Source: Dokdonella sp. (GTDB taxonomy: Bacteria > Pseudomonadota > Gammaproteobacteria > Xanthomonadales > Rhodanobacteraceae). From it: 64,000 bases of DNA. The stretch is taken from contig JANQAE010000001.1 in the NCBI GenBank assembly GCA_024707225.1, positions 1,729,387 through 1,793,386 on the forward strand, read 5' to 3'. Under the pieces are notes generated by a model, which had not been told where the DNA came from, did no database searches, and saw only the letters and a program-made list of their open reading frames with translations. Made by a program: the position numbers and the translations under genes. Below are positions 1 to 11,170 of the stretch, one piece after another (position 1 is the first letter of the stretch; each line of letters starts with the position of its first letter).

Positions 1-179
1 TGGCCGGCCGGATCGCCGAGATAGCGCGAGAACGCGATGAAGTTGGTATTGACCGCCAGCAGCATCAGCTCGATGCACATCAGCAGCACGATGACGTTCT
101 TGCGGTTGACGAAGATGCCCGCCACCGCGATGCAGAACAGGATCGCACCGACGATCAGATAATGGTCCAGCGTGATCAC
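1..179 (-). CDS. nuoK: NADH-quinone oxidoreductase subunit K (partial, cut by window edge)
   Basis: Small membrane subunit of the proton-pumping arm of complex I. Only the first 59 codons are present; the gene continues past base 1. The translation has two hydrophobic helices and the conserved NuoK segment around [14 protein letters not shown], including the membrane glutamate in CIEL. The start is GTG at 179-177, overlapping the nuoJ stop (178-176) as GTGA, which indicates translational coupling. Identification rests on the motif and on its place directly after nuoJ. Confidence 0.95.
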   Translation of the reverse strand, partial: MITLDHYLIVGAILFCIAVAGIFVNRKNVIVLLMCIELMLLAVNTNFIAFSRYLGDPAG

Positions 180-790
180 GGCGAACCCTCCCCCTTGGTT
201 TCGGCCGCCATCTTGACCAGGCGCACGCGGTCTTCGCGACGCACGCGCACCTGCCGGGACGGGTTCTGGGTCTTGAGGCCGGCGCGCTTGCGCAGCGTCA
301 GCGGAATGGCCGCGATCAGGCCGACGGTGAGGATCAGCGCGGCGACCTCGAACGGCAGCAGGTACTCGCTGAACAGCACGCGTGCGATCCACTCGACGTT
401 GGAGCCGCCGGCCGCGATCGCCGGATCGGGCCCGGCCGCGATCTTGAGCGCGCGCATGCCGGCCAGCGCGACGATCTCCACCAGCATGATCACCGCCACC
501 GCGATGCCGACCGGCAGCAGCCGCATCGTGCCCTCGCGCAGCGGCGCGATGTCGACGTCGAGCATCATCACGACGAACAGGAACAGCACCATGACCGCGC
601 CGACGTAGACCAGCACCAGCGCGATCGCGAGGAACTCGGCGTCGGCCAGCAGCCACAGGCAGGCGGCCGAGAAGAAGGTCAGCACCAGGCACAGCGCGGC
701 GTGTACCGGCTGGCGCACGCTGATGACCGCGAGCGCCGCCAGTACGGTGACCGCGGAAAAGCCGTAGAAGCACAGCGATTGGAACGTCAT
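176..790 (-). CDS. nuoJ: NADH-quinone oxidoreductase subunit J
   Basis: Membrane subunit of complex I, 204 residues, the usual family size. About five hydrophobic helices are visible, with the conserved segment [18 protein letters not shown] at roughly residues 60-77, the pi-bulge helix of NuoJ. The C-terminus after about residue 165 is basic and probably cytoplasmic. ATG at 790-788 follows a GGGGAG sequence 11 bases upstream. It lies 22 bp after nuoI and overlaps nuoK by 4 bp. Confidence 0.96.
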   Translation of the reverse strand: MTFQSLCFYGFSAVTVLAALAVISVRQPVHAALCLVLTFFSAACLWLLADAEFLAIALVLVYVGAVMVLFLFVVMMLDVDIAPLREGTMRLLPVGIAVAVIMLVEIVALAGMRALKIAAGPDPAIAAGGSNVEWIARVLFSEYLLPFEVAALILTVGLIAAIPLTLRKRAGLKTQNPSRQVRVRREDRVRLVKMAAETKGEGSP

Positions 791-812
791 GGTCGGATGC
801 TCTCCCCGTCGC

Positions 813-1301
813 TCACCGGTACGCCGCGTCCTGAGCGCGCGCGGCGGCGATCTCGGCCTCGAAGCGGTCGCCGATCGCCAGCAGCTGCGGCTTGGTCACG
901 ACGTTCTCGCCGCGCTTCTCGAAGTGGTATTCGTGCACGTGCGTCTCGACGATCGAGTCGACCGGACAGCTCTCCTCGCAGAAGCCGCAGAAGATGCACT
1001 TGAACAGGTCGATGTCGTAGCGCGTCGTGCGGCGGGTGCCGTCGTCGCGCACGGTCGAGTCGATCGTGATCGCCAGCGCCGGGCAGACCGCCTCGCACAG
1101 CTTGCAGGCGATGCAGCGCTCCTCACCGTTCGGATAGCGGCGCAGCGCATGCAGACCGCGGAAGCGGTTCGACTTGGGGATGTGCTCTTCCGGATAGCGC
1201 ATCGTGTACTTGGGCTTGAACATGTAGCGCAGCGTCAGCCACAGGCCGGCCAGCAGCTCCAGCAGCAGCAGGCTCTTGAGATATCCGATGATTCTGTTCA
1301 T
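813..1301 (-). CDS. nuoI: NADH-quinone oxidoreductase subunit I (2x[4Fe-4S])
   Basis: Peripheral-arm subunit carrying the two [4Fe-4S] clusters N6a and N6b that pass electrons towards NuoB. The protein has 162 residues. Two CxxCxxCxxxCP motifs are complete: C63, C66, C69, C73 and C102, C105, C108, C112. ATG at 1301 is chosen because it gives the usual family length and has GAGGA ten bases upstream. An alternative ATG at 1328 overlaps the nuoH stop as ATGA and would add nine residues. Confidence 0.95.
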   Translation of the reverse strand: MNRIIGYLKSLLLLELLAGLWLTLRYMFKPKYTMRYPEEHIPKSNRFRGLHALRRYPNGEERCIACKLCEAVCPALAITIDSTVRDDGTRRTTRYDIDLFKCIFCGFCEESCPVDSIVETHVHEYHFEKRGENVVTKPQLLAIGDRFEAEIAAARAQDAAYR

Positions 1302-1324
1302 GGCTCGCGTGTCCTCAAGCTGGC

Positions 1325-2374
1325 TCATGCGCCGATCGTGACCCAACCGAAGTACTTCATGCAGCCCGCCACCATGACCCAGAACAGCGTGATCGGAATG
1401 AAGACCTTCCAGCCCAGACGCATGATCTGGTCGTAGCGGTAGCGCGGAAACGAGGCGCGGAACCACAGGTAGCAGAACGCGAAGAAGAACGCCTTGACGA
1501 ACAGCCACAGCCAGCTCGGCCCACCGATCCATCCCCACGACGCCGGGAACGGCGACAGCCAGCCGCCGAGGAACAGCACCGGCGCCAGGAACGAGATCAG
1601 GATCATGTTGGCGTATTCGGCGAGGAAGAAGATCGCGAACGCCGATCCGGAATACTCCACGTGAAAGCCCGCCACGATTTCCGACTCGCCCTCGGCGACG
1701 TCGAACGGCGCGCGGTTGGTCTCGGCCACGCCGGACACGAAATAGATCACGAACATCGGCAGCAGCGGCCACATGAACCACTCGGCGATGCCGTACGGGC
1801 CGGACTGCGCCGCGACGATCGCCGACAGGTTCAGACTGCCCGACAGGATCAGCACGCTGACCAGCGAGAAGCCCATCGCGATCTCGTAGGAGACCGTCTG
1901 CGCGGCGGCGCGCATCGCGCCGAGCATCGCGTAGCGCGAGTTGGAGGCCCAACCGGCGATGATGATGCCGTACACGCCCATCGAGGTCATCGCGAGCAGG
2001 AACAGCAGGCCCGCGTTGACGTCGGCGAGCACGAGGCCGTCGTCGAACGGGATCACCGCCCAGGCCGCGAACGAGGGCACCAGCGCGATCAGCGGCGCCA
2101 GGTAGAACAGCGCCTTGTTCGCCTTGGTCGGCCGCACCACTTCCTTGAACAGTAGCTTGAAGACGTCGGCGAACGCCTGCAGCAGGCCGAGCGGACCGAT
2201 CTGGTTCGGTCCCATGCGCACGTGCATCCAGCCGATGACCTTGCGCTCCCAGTACACGAACATCGCGACCGCGACGATCAGCGGCACCGCGATCGCCAGG
2301 ATCTTCAGTACCGTCCAGATCACCAGACCGGCGTCGCCGAAGGCGAGGAAGAATTCACGCAGCAGGTCGGTCAC
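1325..2374 (-). CDS. nuoH: NADH-quinone oxidoreductase subunit H
   Basis: Membrane subunit at the junction of the two complex I arms, forming much of the quinone channel. It has 349 residues and about eight hydrophobic helices. Conserved NuoH segments are visible: [19 protein letters not shown] near residue 44, and the acidic loop [20 protein letters not shown] near residue 220, the most conserved part of the family. The start is GTG at 2374, three bases after the nuoG stop. Confidence 0.96.
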   Translation of the reverse strand: MTDLLREFFLAFGDAGLVIWTVLKILAIAVPLIVAVAMFVYWERKVIGWMHVRMGPNQIGPLGLLQAFADVFKLLFKEVVRPTKANKALFYLAPLIALVPSFAAWAVIPFDDGLVLADVNAGLLFLLAMTSMGVYGIIIAGWASNSRYAMLGAMRAAAQTVSYEIAMGFSLVSVLILSGSLNLSAIVAAQSGPYGIAEWFMWPLLPMFVIYFVSGVAETNRAPFDVAEGESEIVAGFHVEYSGSAFAIFFLAEYANMILISFLAPVLFLGGWLSPFPASWGWIGGPSWLWLFVKAFFFAFCYLWFRASFPRYRYDQIMRLGWKVFIPITLFWVMVAGCMKYFGWVTIGA

Positions 2375-2377
2375 GCC

Positions 2378-4722
2378 TCAGGCCCTCGCAATCGACAGGG
2401 CGGCGCCGTGCGAAGGCAGGCCCGCGGTTTCGGCATAGCCCGCCTCGATCCAGGCGCCGCCGCGAGGCACCTGGGACGTCAGCTCGACCGGCAGCACGAC
2501 CGCACCGATCCGCGCCGCCCCGCCCTGCCCGATGCCGAGCGCGAGCGCGTCCTGCGGATGCAGCGCGACGCGTGCGCCACGGGTCAGCGGATGCGCATTG
2601 AGCGCCGGGCTGCGGCGCAGCACCGCGTCGCCGCGATAGATCGCGGTCGTCGCGATCCGCACCAGACCTTCGGCCGGCGCCGGCGCCGGCACCGCGGCGA
2701 TCCGGCCGTCGGCCGCACGCGGCGCGACCGGCGCCAGTTGCGCGCGCAGTTCGCCGATCTCGATGAAGTCGAAGCCCGGCACCGACAGTGCGGCGCCGAG
2801 CGCGCGCAGCACGCGCCAGCCCGGACGGGCCTGGCCCGGCAGCTTCGCGCCGGGAAGAACGGTCTGTGTGCGGCCGTCGAGATTGGTCAGCGTCGCGTCG
2901 ATCTCCGGCAGCAGGCCGATCGGCAGGATCACGTCGGCGACCTGCCTGAGCGATTCGCTGGCAAAGGCCGAGAACGCGATGACGCTGTCGGCATCGGCCA
3001 GGGCGCGCCATGCGGCCGCGTCGGCGAGGTCGTCGGCCGCCTCGACGCCGTAGAGCAGATAGGCCTTGCGCGGCGCGGCGACCATCGCGCGCGCGTCGAG
3101 TCCGTCGCCGTCGGGCAGCACGCCGTGAGCGGCCAGGCCGATCGGGTTGGCGCCGAGCGGAATCTCGTCGTAGGCCGCGCCGGTCGCGGTCGCGACGAAG
3201 CGCGCGGCCGCACGCAGCACCGAGGCCTGCGGATGCAGCGTCGCCATCTCGCCGACGACGATCGCGGCCGAGCCGGCCTCGCCGAGGCGCTTGATCAGCG
3301 CCGCCGCATCGCTGCCCGCGTCGCGGCCCGCGATCGCATCGGCGAGCGCGCCGGACTCCGGCAGCCGGCCGCCGTCGTTGGCGGCCTTGGCCAGATCCAG
3401 CAGCGCACCGACCAGGGCCGGCGGCGCCAGCACCTGCTTGCCGGCCAGCGGATAGGTGGCGTCGAAGTCGAGCGAACCGATCACGTAGACCTGCGCGCCG
3501 CGCCGCACCGCCTTGCGCAGGCGTGCATTGAGCAGCGGCAGTTCGGTGCGCGGATTGCAGCCGATCAGGACGACGACGCCGGCCTGTTCGATCTCGGCGA
3601 ACGGACGCGCGAACGGCACCGCCGCGGCACCGTCGGACAGATCGAGCTGGCGCAGACGATGGTCGATCGAGTGGCTGCCGAGGCCGCGCACGAGCCGGCC
3701 GAGCAGATGACCTTCCTCGTTCGAGGTCGCCGGATGCACGAGCGCGCCGAGCGAGGTGCCGGCGTGGCGCTTGAGCGCATCGGCCGCGACCGCGACCGCG
3801 TCGTCCCATTCCACCTCGGTCCAGGCGCCGTTGCGCTTGACCTGCGGCTTCGTCGCGCGATCGGCCGCGTACAGACCCTGATGGCTGTAGCGGTCGCGGT
3901 CCGACAGCCAGCATTCGTTGATCGATTCCTCGTCGCGCGGCACCGTGCGCAGCACTTCGCCGCGCGCGTGTGCAGCCAGAGGTTGGAGCCGAGCGCGTCG
4001 TGGTAGGCGATCGACTCGCGCGCGATCAGCTCCCAGGCGCGGGCCTGGAAGCGGAACGGCTTGTTGGTCAGCGCGCCGACCGGGCAGACGTCGATGACGT
4101 TGCCGGACAGCTCGCTCATCAGCGGCTTGCCGACATAGGTGCCGATCTGCAGGCGCTCGCCGCGCTCCATGCCGCCGAGCTCGTAGGTGCCGGCGACTTC
4201 CGACATCACGCGCACGCAGCGCGTGCACTGGATGCAGCGCGTCATCTCGGTCTGCACGAGCGGGCCGAGGTTCTCGTCGGGGATCACGCGCTTGCGTTCG
4301 GCGAAGCGGCTGACCGAGCGCCCGTAGCCCATCGACAGGTCCTGCAGCTCGCACTCGCCGCCCTGATCGCAGATCGGGCAGTCGAGCGGATGGTTGATCA
4401 GCAGGAACTCCATGACGTTGCGCTGCGCCGAGAGCGCACGCTGCGACTGCGTGAACACCTTCATGCCGTCGGCGACCGGCGTCGCGCAGGCCGGCTGCGG
4501 CTTGGGCATCGGCCGGCCGCCCATCTCGACCTCGACCATGCACATGCGGCAGTTGGCCGCGATCGGCAGCTTCTCGTGATAGCAGAAGCGCGGGATCGTG
4601 ATGCCGGCGCGGTCGGCGGCGGCGATGATCATCGAGCCCTTCGGCACCGCCATCGAGCGGCCGTCGATCTCGATCGAGACGTGGTCCGGCGGCAGATTCG
4701 GATCGGCAGGCTGTGCGCTCAT
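2378..4722 (-). CDS. nuoG: NADH-quinone oxidoreductase subunit G, with an internal frameshift
   Basis: Largest peripheral-arm subunit, carrying several Fe-S clusters. The N-terminal part (4722 to about 3965) has the 2Fe-2S ferredoxin domain (CYHEKLPIAANCRMC), the HPLDCPICDQGGECELQ segment and the CIQCTRC...CPVGAL 4Fe-4S motif. The molybdopterin-oxidoreductase-like part continues in another frame from about 3958 to 2378. The join lies in the GC run at 3958-3969, where one base is missing: HTR is followed in the wrong frame by what should be GGEVLRTVPRDEE. The full product would be about 780 residues, normal for NuoG. A sequencing deletion is more likely than a real null allele in a complete nuo operon. 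It overlaps nuoF by 4 bp. Confidence 0.9.
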
Positions 4723-6032
4723 GCGGCCACCTCCAGCTGCGCGTCGACCAGCGAGCGGCCGTTCGCGATGTAGTACTCGAACTCGTGCCAGTAATGGCGC
4801 AGGAAGCCCTGCACCGGCCAGGCCGCCGCCTCGCCGAACGCGCAGATCGTGTGGCCTTCGATCTGGCCGGCGGCCGCCTTGAGCATGTCCAGGTCGCCGA
4901 GCTGGGCCTGGCCCTCGACGATCCGCGTCAGCAGCCGGTACATCCAGCCGGTGCCTTCGCGGCACGGCGTGCATTGGCCGCAGCTCTCCTTGAAGTAGAA
5001 CCGTGCGATGCGCTGGCAGGCGCGCACCATGCAGGTGGTCTCGTCCATCACGATGACCGCTCCGGAGCCGAGGCCCGAACCGGCCTTCTGGATCGCGTCG
5101 TAATCCATCGTCAGGCCCATCATCGTCTCGGCCGGCAGCACCGGCATCGACGAGCCGCCCGGGATCACCGCCTTGAGCTTGCGCCCGCCGCGCATGCCGC
5201 CGGCCATCTCGAGCAGGTCGGCGAACGGCGTGCCGAGCCGGATCTCGTAGTTGCCGGGCTTGGCGACGTGGCCGGACACCGAGAAGATCTTCGGGCCGCC
5301 GTTGTTCGGCTTGCCCTGCGCCAGGAACCAGTCCGCGCCCTTGCGCAGGATCGCCGGCACCGAGGCATAGGTCTCGGTGTTGTTGATCGTCGTCGGCCGG
5401 CCGAACAGACCGAAATTGGCCGGGAACGGCGGCTTGAAGCGCGGCTGGCCCTTCTTGCCTTCGAGCGACTCCATCAGCGCGGTTTCCTCGCCGCAGATGT
5501 AGGCGCCCGCGCCGAGCGCGGTGTGGATGTCCACGTCGATGCCGCTGCCCTGGATGTCCTTGCCGAGCAGGCCGGCCGCGTAGGCCTCCTTCAGCGCGGC
5601 CTCGAAGTGCTCGAACGGCTCGTGATGGAACTCGCCGCGCAGGTAGTTGTAGGCGACCGTCGAGCCGGTGCAGTAGCACGCGATCGCGAGCCCCTCGATC
5701 ACCGCATGCGGGTTGAAGCGCAGGATGTCACGGTCCTTGCAGGTACCGGGCTCGGACTCGTCGGAGTTGCACAGGATGTACTTCTGGCCCGGCGCGGTGC
5801 GCGGCATGAACGACCACTTCAGGCCGGTCGGAAAAACCGGCGCCGCCGCGCCGCGCAGCGAGGACTTCTTGATCTCCTCGATCAGCGCGGCCGGATCGGG
5901 CTTTTCGGCCAGGATCTTCTTCCAGGCCTGCCAGCCGTCGACCTTGAGGTAGCTGTCCATCGACCACGGCTGCTCGAAATGCAGCGTGGTGTAGACGACC
6001 TGATGTTCCGCGGGGGCGGGACCGACTGTCAT
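4719..6032 (-). CDS. nuoF: NADH-quinone oxidoreductase subunit F (FMN/NADH binding)
   Basis: NADH-oxidising subunit that holds FMN and cluster N3, 437 residues. Seen motifs are the NADH-binding glycine-rich stretch GRGGAGFPTGLKW-like (here LRGAAAPVFPTGLKWSF), the FMN loop GAGAYICGEETAL, and the cluster ligands C351, C354, C357 (SCGQCTPC) and C397 (HTIC). The glycine-rich stretch reads AAAP where the family usually has GAGF, a local change worth checking. The ATG at 6032 lies 12 bp after the nuoE stop, and the end overlaps nuoG as ATGA. Confidence 0.96.
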   Translation of the reverse strand: MTVGPAPAEHQVVYTTLHFEQPWSMDSYLKVDGWQAWKKILAEKPDPAALIEEIKKSSLRGAAAPVFPTGLKWSFMPRTAPGQKYILCNSDESEPGTCKDRDILRFNPHAVIEGLAIACYCTGSTVAYNYLRGEFHHEPFEHFEAALKEAYAAGLLGKDIQGSGIDVDIHTALGAGAYICGEETALMESLEGKKGQPRFKPPFPANFGLFGRPTTINNTETYASVPAILRKGADWFLAQGKPNNGGPKIFSVSGHVAKPGNYEIRLGTPFADLLEMAGGMRGGRKLKAVIPGGSSMPVLPAETMMGLTMDYDAIQKAGSGLGSGAVIVMDETTCMVRACQRIARFYFKESCGQCTPCREGTGWMYRLLTRIVEGQAQLGDLDMLKAAAGQIEGHTICAFGEAAAWPVQGFLRHYWHEFEYYIANGRSLVDAQLEVAA

Positions 6033-6044
6033 CGGAGTGCTCGC

Positions 6045-6568
6045 TTACTTCAGTTCGTCGAGAATCTCGTCCACCTTGGCGGCGTCGAGGTTCTCGTGGT
6101 AGTGGCCGTTGACGACCATCATCGGCGCGCCGCAGCAGGCGGCCAGGCACTCTTCCTCGGTCTTGAGGTAGATGCGTCCGTCCGGCGTGCTCTCGCCGAG
6201 CTTGATGCCGAGCTTCTTCTCGCAGTGCCTGACGATGCCTTCGGCGCCGTTGAGCCAGCACGAGATGTTGGTGCAGATCGCGACGTTGTTGCGGCCGACC
6301 GGACGCGTCTCGAACATCGAGTAGAAGCTCGCCACCTCGAACGCCCAGACCTGCGGCAGATCCAGATAACGTGCGACCGCGACGATCAGCGCATCGGTGA
6401 GATAACCGCCGTTCTGCTCCTGCGCCGCGAACAGCGCCTGGATCAGCGCCGAGCGCTTGCGGTCCGGCGGAAACTTGGCGGCCCAGTGATCGATGTGATG
6501 GCGCGTGTGCTCGCTGAGCAGCGCCAGCGGATCGACGTCCTTGATCTCGTCGTAGGTCCCGGTCGCTT

Positions 6569-6572
<4 letters not shown>
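6045..6572 (-). CDS. nuoE: NADH-quinone oxidoreductase subunit E (2Fe-2S, thioredoxin-like)
   Basis: Peripheral-arm subunit with the off-pathway 2Fe-2S cluster N1a, 175 residues. The ligands are visible as C100-x4-C105 (CTNISC) and C142-x3-C146 (CLAAC), on a thioredoxin-like fold. The helical N-terminus (about 1-80) has the family motif [21 protein letters not shown] at 6572 overlaps the nuoD stop by 4 bp. A longer in-frame reading upstream is only the shadow of nuoD. Confidence 0.96.
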
Positions 6573-7822
<1,250 letters not shown>

Positions 7823-7825
7823 GGC

Positions 7826-8543
7826 CTACTGTCCGCCGCGTTCGGCTGCGGCCTGTTCGTAGCGCGAATCGTCGCGAATCGTGCGCGGCACCAGCACCCG
7901 CGGCTCGACCGAGCTGACCGGTTCGTAGACGACGCGGCGCTTGTCCGGATCGTAGCGGACCTCGACGTTGCCGATCAGCGGGAAGTCCTTGCGGAACGCG
8001 TGGCCGACGAAACCGTAGTCGGTCAGGATCCGGCGCAGGTCCGGATGGCCCTCGAAGACGACGCCGAACAGGTCGAACGCCTCGCGCTCGAACCAGTTGG
8101 CGCCGGCCCAGATGCCGGTCAGCGAAGGGATCGAGGGCAGCTCGTCGTCGGCGCAGTAGGCGCGCAGGCGCAGGCGCCGGTTGTGGGTCAGCGACAGCAG
8201 GTGCACGACGACCGCGAAGCGGTTCGGGATGTCGACCGCGCGCGGCCGGTCGCTCCAGCTGAAGCGTCCCGCGCCCTCGCCTTCGACGCCGCGCGAGGAA
8301 GCCCTGCGAGGAGACGTCGGTGGTGTCCCACTCGGTCTGGCCGTAGCTGAGATAGTCCATGCCGCACAGGTCGATCAGCTGCTCGAACGCGAACGCCGGC
8401 TCGTCGCGCAGAATCCGCGCGACCGCGAGCCAGTTTTCCGGCAGCACCTCGATCGTGAGCTGGCCGCCGGATGCGTCGGCGCGCACGAGCGTCCGGCCGA
8501 GGCGTGCCTCGAGCTGGCCTATGAACGGAGTCGGGTCGGACAT
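7826..8543 (-). CDS. nuoC: NADH-quinone oxidoreductase subunit C, with an internal frameshift
   Basis: The 30 kDa-type subunit of the peripheral arm. The N-terminal third starts [16 protein letters not shown] and reaches [17 protein letters not shown]. The rest ([57 protein letters not shown]) is in another frame and holds the family signature. One extra base sits near 8296-8302 (TTCCTCG where TTCTCG would keep [16 protein letters not shown] in frame). Repaired, the product is about 238 residues, normal for NuoC. An insertion error in the sequence is the simplest explanation. Confidence 0.9.
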
Positions 8544-8550
8544 GGCGTTC

Positions 8551-9105
8551 TCAGCGGGCAATCGTGTTGGTGCGGCGGATCTTCTTCTGCAGCTGCAGAA
8601 TGCCGTGGATCAACGCCTCGGCCGTCGGCGGACAGCCCGGCACGTAGACGTCGACCGGCACGATGCGATCGCAGCCGCGCACGACCGCATAGGAGTAGTG
8701 GTAGTAGCCGCCGCCGTTCGCGCACGAGCCCATCGAGATGACCCATTTCGGCTCGGGCATCTGGTCGTAGACCTTGCGCAGCGCCGGCGCCATCTTGTTG
8801 ACCAGGGTGCCGGCGACGATCATCACGTCGGACTGGCGCGGACTGGGGCGGTAGATCACGCCGTTGCGGTCCAGGTCCAGGCGCGCGCAGCTGGCGTGCA
8901 TCATCTCGACCGCGCAGCAGGCCAGGCCGAACGTGACCGGCCACATCGAACCGGTGCGCGCCCAGTTGACGAGCTCGTCGAGGCGCGCGGTCACGAAGCC
9001 GCGGTCGAGCAGCGGGTTGTCGTCGCCCGGACGCAGGATGTCGTCGACGACGTTGACCGGCGCCGGATTGTGCATCGTCCGGCTGATCGAATCGATCACT
9101 CCCAT
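8551..9105 (-). CDS. nuoB: NADH-quinone oxidoreductase subunit B (cluster N2)
   Basis: PSST-type subunit that binds the terminal [4Fe-4S] cluster N2 next to the quinone site, 184 residues. The cysteine ligands are visible: adjacent cysteines in [10 protein letters not shown], one in [11 protein letters not shown] and one in [17 protein letters not shown] at 9105 is used; it lies inside the end of nuoA with a 10 bp overlap. The stop is 7 bp before the nuoC start. Confidence 0.97.
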   Translation of the reverse strand: MGVIDSISRTMHNPAPVNVVDDILRPGDDNPLLDRGFVTARLDELVNWARTGSMWPVTFGLACCAVEMMHASCARLDLDRNGVIYRPSPRQSDVMIVAGTLVNKMAPALRKVYDQMPEPKWVISMGSCANGGGYYHYSYAVVRGCDRIVPVDVYVPGCPPTAEALIHGILQLQKKIRRTNTIAR

Positions 9106-9452
9106 TCGAGTGCCCCTTTCTTCCAGACGTAGACGAAGCCGATCACCAGCATGCCGAGGAACACGCCCATCTCGACGAGGCCGAGCAGGCCGAGTTCGCC
9201 GAAGACCGTGGCCCACGGAAAGACGAAGGCGATCTCGAGATCGAAGATGATGAAGAGGATCGCGACGAGGTAGTAGCGCACGTCGAAACGCATGCGCGAG
9301 TCCTCGAACGCCTCGAAGCCGCATTCGTAGGCTTCGAACTTCTCGGCTGCAGGCTTCTTCGGGCCGAACAGATTGCCGAGAACCAGCAGGGCCACGCCGA
9401 TCACGGCCGCCACCGCCAGGAACAACAGGACGGGGAAATACTCGGAAAGCAT
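9096..9452 (-). CDS. nuoA: NADH-quinone oxidoreductase subunit A
   Basis: First gene of the nuo operon, a three-helix membrane subunit of 118 residues. The conserved loop [20 protein letters not shown] and the helix [16 protein letters not shown] identify it. ATG at 9452 is preferred over the in-frame GTG at 9458, because a good Shine-Dalgarno GGAGG ends five bases before the ATG and overlaps the GTG codon. The gene lies about 70 bp downstream of tRNA-Leu on the same strand. Confidence 0.96.
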   Translation of the reverse strand: MLSEYFPVLLFLAVAAVIGVALLVLGNLFGPKKPAAEKFEAYECGFEAFEDSRMRFDVRYYLVAILFIIFDLEIAFVFPWATVFGELGLLGLVEMGVFLGMLVIGFVYVWKKGALEWE

Positions 9453-9484
9453 ACGCACCTCCGCGCCGACGGCGCATCAGCGGC

Positions 9485-9503
9485 TGCCGCGGAAGCCGCG
9501 GCA
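9485..9503 (-). terminator. GC-rich hairpin between tRNA-Leu and nuoA
   Basis: A perfect 8-bp stem (TGCCGCGG / CCGCGGCA) with a three-base loop lies between the 3' end of the tRNA and nuoA. No T-run follows on the minus strand, so it may be a processing or stabilising structure for the tRNA 3' end rather than an intrinsic terminator. Confidence 0.35.
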
Positions 9504-9520
9504 ACGACGGTTACCTAAAT

Positions 9521-9605
9521 TGGTGCCCAAGGGGGGACTCGAACCCCCACAGCTTTCGCCGCTACCACCTCAAGGTAGTGCGTCTACCAATTCCGCCACC
9601 TGGGC
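9521..9605 (-). tRNA. tRNA-Leu (anticodon GAG)
   Basis: An 85-base class II tRNA with encoded CCA. The acceptor stem pairs GCCCAGG with CTTGGGC. The D-arm carries AATTGGTAGAC, the anticodon stem-loop is CTACC-TTGAGGT-GGTAG with GAG as anticodon, a long variable arm (CGGCGAAAGCTG) follows, and the T-loop is GTTCGAG. The class II shape and GAG fix it as tRNA-Leu. It lies 7 bp after secG on the same strand, so co-transcription with secG is likely, as in the E. coli secG-leuU arrangement. Confidence 0.98.
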
Positions 9606-9612
9606 AACGCTA

Positions 9613-10068
9613 TCAAGCTCCGTCCTTCTTGCCCGGCTCCGGCTTGGATTCGTCCGGCTTGCCTTCGGCAGGCGGCGTCTCCGGGACCGGTGCAGGTTGT
9701 GCCGCCGGTGTGTCGCCCGCCGCCGGTGCCGAGGCCGCCGGCACGTCCCCGCTCGGAGCGGGTGCCGGAGTCTCGGGCGGCGCCGGTACGGTCACGCCGG
9801 CCATCACGCCCAGGTCGTCCGTCGGTGCCACTGCGGGACGACTGTGGTAAATGCCCATGCCGAGGCTGAGCAGGAAGAACAAACCGGCCAGGACCGCCGT
9901 GCTGCGCGACAGGAAGTTTGCCGAACCGCGCGCACCGAAGACGGTTGCCGATGCGCCGCCACCGAAGCCCGATCCCGCCGCGGCACCGGCGCCGCGCTGC
10001 ATGAGGATCAGGACGATCATGGCGATCGCCACCAGCACATAGAAGACGTAGGCAATGATGGTCAGCAT
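9613..10068 (-). CDS. secG: Preprotein translocase subunit SecG
   Basis: Accessory subunit of the SecYEG protein channel in the inner membrane. Helix 1 (about residues 3-23) is followed by the conserved loop QRGAGAAAGSGFGGGAS and FGARGSANFLSRSTAVLA, then helix 2 (about 55-74), which is the SecG layout. At 151 residues it is longer than usual because of a Pro/Ala-rich tail from about residue 90. It stands between tpiA and tRNA-Leu(GAG), a common order. Confidence 0.95.
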   Translation of the reverse strand: MLTIIAYVFYVLVAIAMIVLILMQRGAGAAAGSGFGGGASATVFGARGSANFLSRSTAVLAGLFFLLSLGMGIYHSRPAVAPTDDLGVMAGVTVPAPPETPAPAPSGDVPAASAPAAGDTPAAQPAPVPETPPAEGKPDESKPEPGKKDGA

Positions 10069-10120
10069 CGTTTGCTTGGCTTTCAGATGAACCGGGCGCG
10101 TGAGCGCTCCGGCCGCTCGA

Positions 10121-10873
10121 CTAGCGCCGCGCCGTACCGGCGGCGGCGATAGCCAGAAAATCCGCGGCGACCAGTGACGCGCCGCCGATCAACCCGCCGT
10201 CCACGTTCGGTTGCGCGAAGAGCTCGACAGCATTCGATGCCTTCACGCTTCCGCCGTAGAGAATCCTCAGCGAGCTCGCAATTGTAGCATCCCGTCCGGC
10301 CAATGTGTCACGGATGAATGCATGAACCGCCTCGGCCTGCTCCGGCGTCGCGGTGCGCCCGGTGCCGATCGCCCAGACCGGCTCGTAGGCCAGAACCGCT
10401 CCGGCCAGCGCGCCGATGCCGGCCGCGGTCAGCACCGCCTCGAGCTGGCGCGCCACGACGGCCTCGGTGCGGCCCGACTCGCGTTCCTCGAGCGTCTCGC
10501 CGACGCAGAGGATCGGCGTCAGGCCGGCGCCCTGCGCCGCGACGAACTTCGCCGCGACCAGCGCGTCGGACTCGGCATGGTACTGGCGGCGCTCCGAATG
10601 CCCGACCAGTCCGAAGACGCAGCCGACGTCGGCCAGCATCGCTGCCGAGACCTCGCCGGTATAGGCGCCCTGCGCATGCGCGCTGAGGTCCTGCGCACCG
10701 AACGCCAGGCGATCGCCGTGCGCGGCGATCAGCTCGGCCAGGTACGGAAACGGCGGCAGGATCGCCAGGTCCACGTCGGCCGGCGCGTCGGCGCGCACGG
10801 CACCGATCAGCTCCGCGGCCATCGTCCGCGTACCGTGCATCTTCCAGTTGCCTGCCACCAGCGTGCGACGCAT
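10121..10873 (-). CDS. tpiA: Triosephosphate isomerase
   Basis: Interconverts dihydroxyacetone phosphate and glyceraldehyde 3-phosphate in glycolysis and gluconeogenesis. It has 250 residues, normal for the family. The catalytic residues are visible: N9 and K11 (GNWKMHG), H92 (VGHSERR), E164 (AYEPVWAIGTG), and the phosphate-gripping ILYGGSV and GGLIGGASL loops. ATG at 10873 is chosen for GGAG six bases upstream; an upstream in-frame reading adds a non-family leader. A good sigma-70-type promoter lies just before it. Confidence 0.97.
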   Translation of the reverse strand: MRRTLVAGNWKMHGTRTMAAELIGAVRADAPADVDLAILPPFPYLAELIAAHGDRLAFGAQDLSAHAQGAYTGEVSAAMLADVGCVFGLVGHSERRQYHAESDALVAAKFVAAQGAGLTPILCVGETLEERESGRTEAVVARQLEAVLTAAGIGALAGAVLAYEPVWAIGTGRTATPEQAEAVHAFIRDTLAGRDATIASSLRILYGGSVKASNAVELFAQPNVDGGLIGGASLVAADFLAIAAAGTARR

Positions 10874-10898
10874 CGAGGTCTCCTCGTCGTAGCCGCCT

Positions 10899-10927
10899 AG
10901 CATAGCCGGCGGTTCGGTCGCGGACAA
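10899..10927 (-). promoter_or_regulatory. Predicted sigma-70 promoter of tpiA
   Basis: On the minus strand TTGTCC (-35, 10927-10922) and TATGCT (-10, 10904-10899) are separated by exactly 17 bases. Transcription would start near 10892 and leave a leader of about 20 bases before the tpiA ATG. The other 240 or so bases up to the next gene at 11171 show no feature I can support. Confidence 0.6.
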
Positions 10928-11170
10928 CGCCGCGCGGCCGCACCGGCGATGGCCGCGTGCATCGGACGGCGCATCAAGGACCCCGCATCGGCGGCCGGCC
11001 GCAGACGAACGCGACCGTTGGCCTGCCCCGGAGCCTGCCGGTACCGGCCCGGCGCGGCGGCCCCGAGTCGAGCCCGCTGCCTGCCGGCGCTCGCGGCGAC
11101 GCGTGGCGGACGGCCGGACCCGGCGCGGACGATTCGGCGCCGAGCCGTCGGATGCAGCGCTCGAACGCGC

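Noticed and set aside
172..180. Palindrome CGTGATCACG at the nuoJ/nuoK junction as an operator
   Set aside because: It is formed by the overlapping stop and GTG start codons inside an operon and needs no regulatory explanation.
3940..3980. Programmed frameshift in nuoG
   Set aside because: No slippery heptamer or downstream structure is evident, NuoG is not known to need one, and nine similar breaks in unrelated genes point to sequence error.
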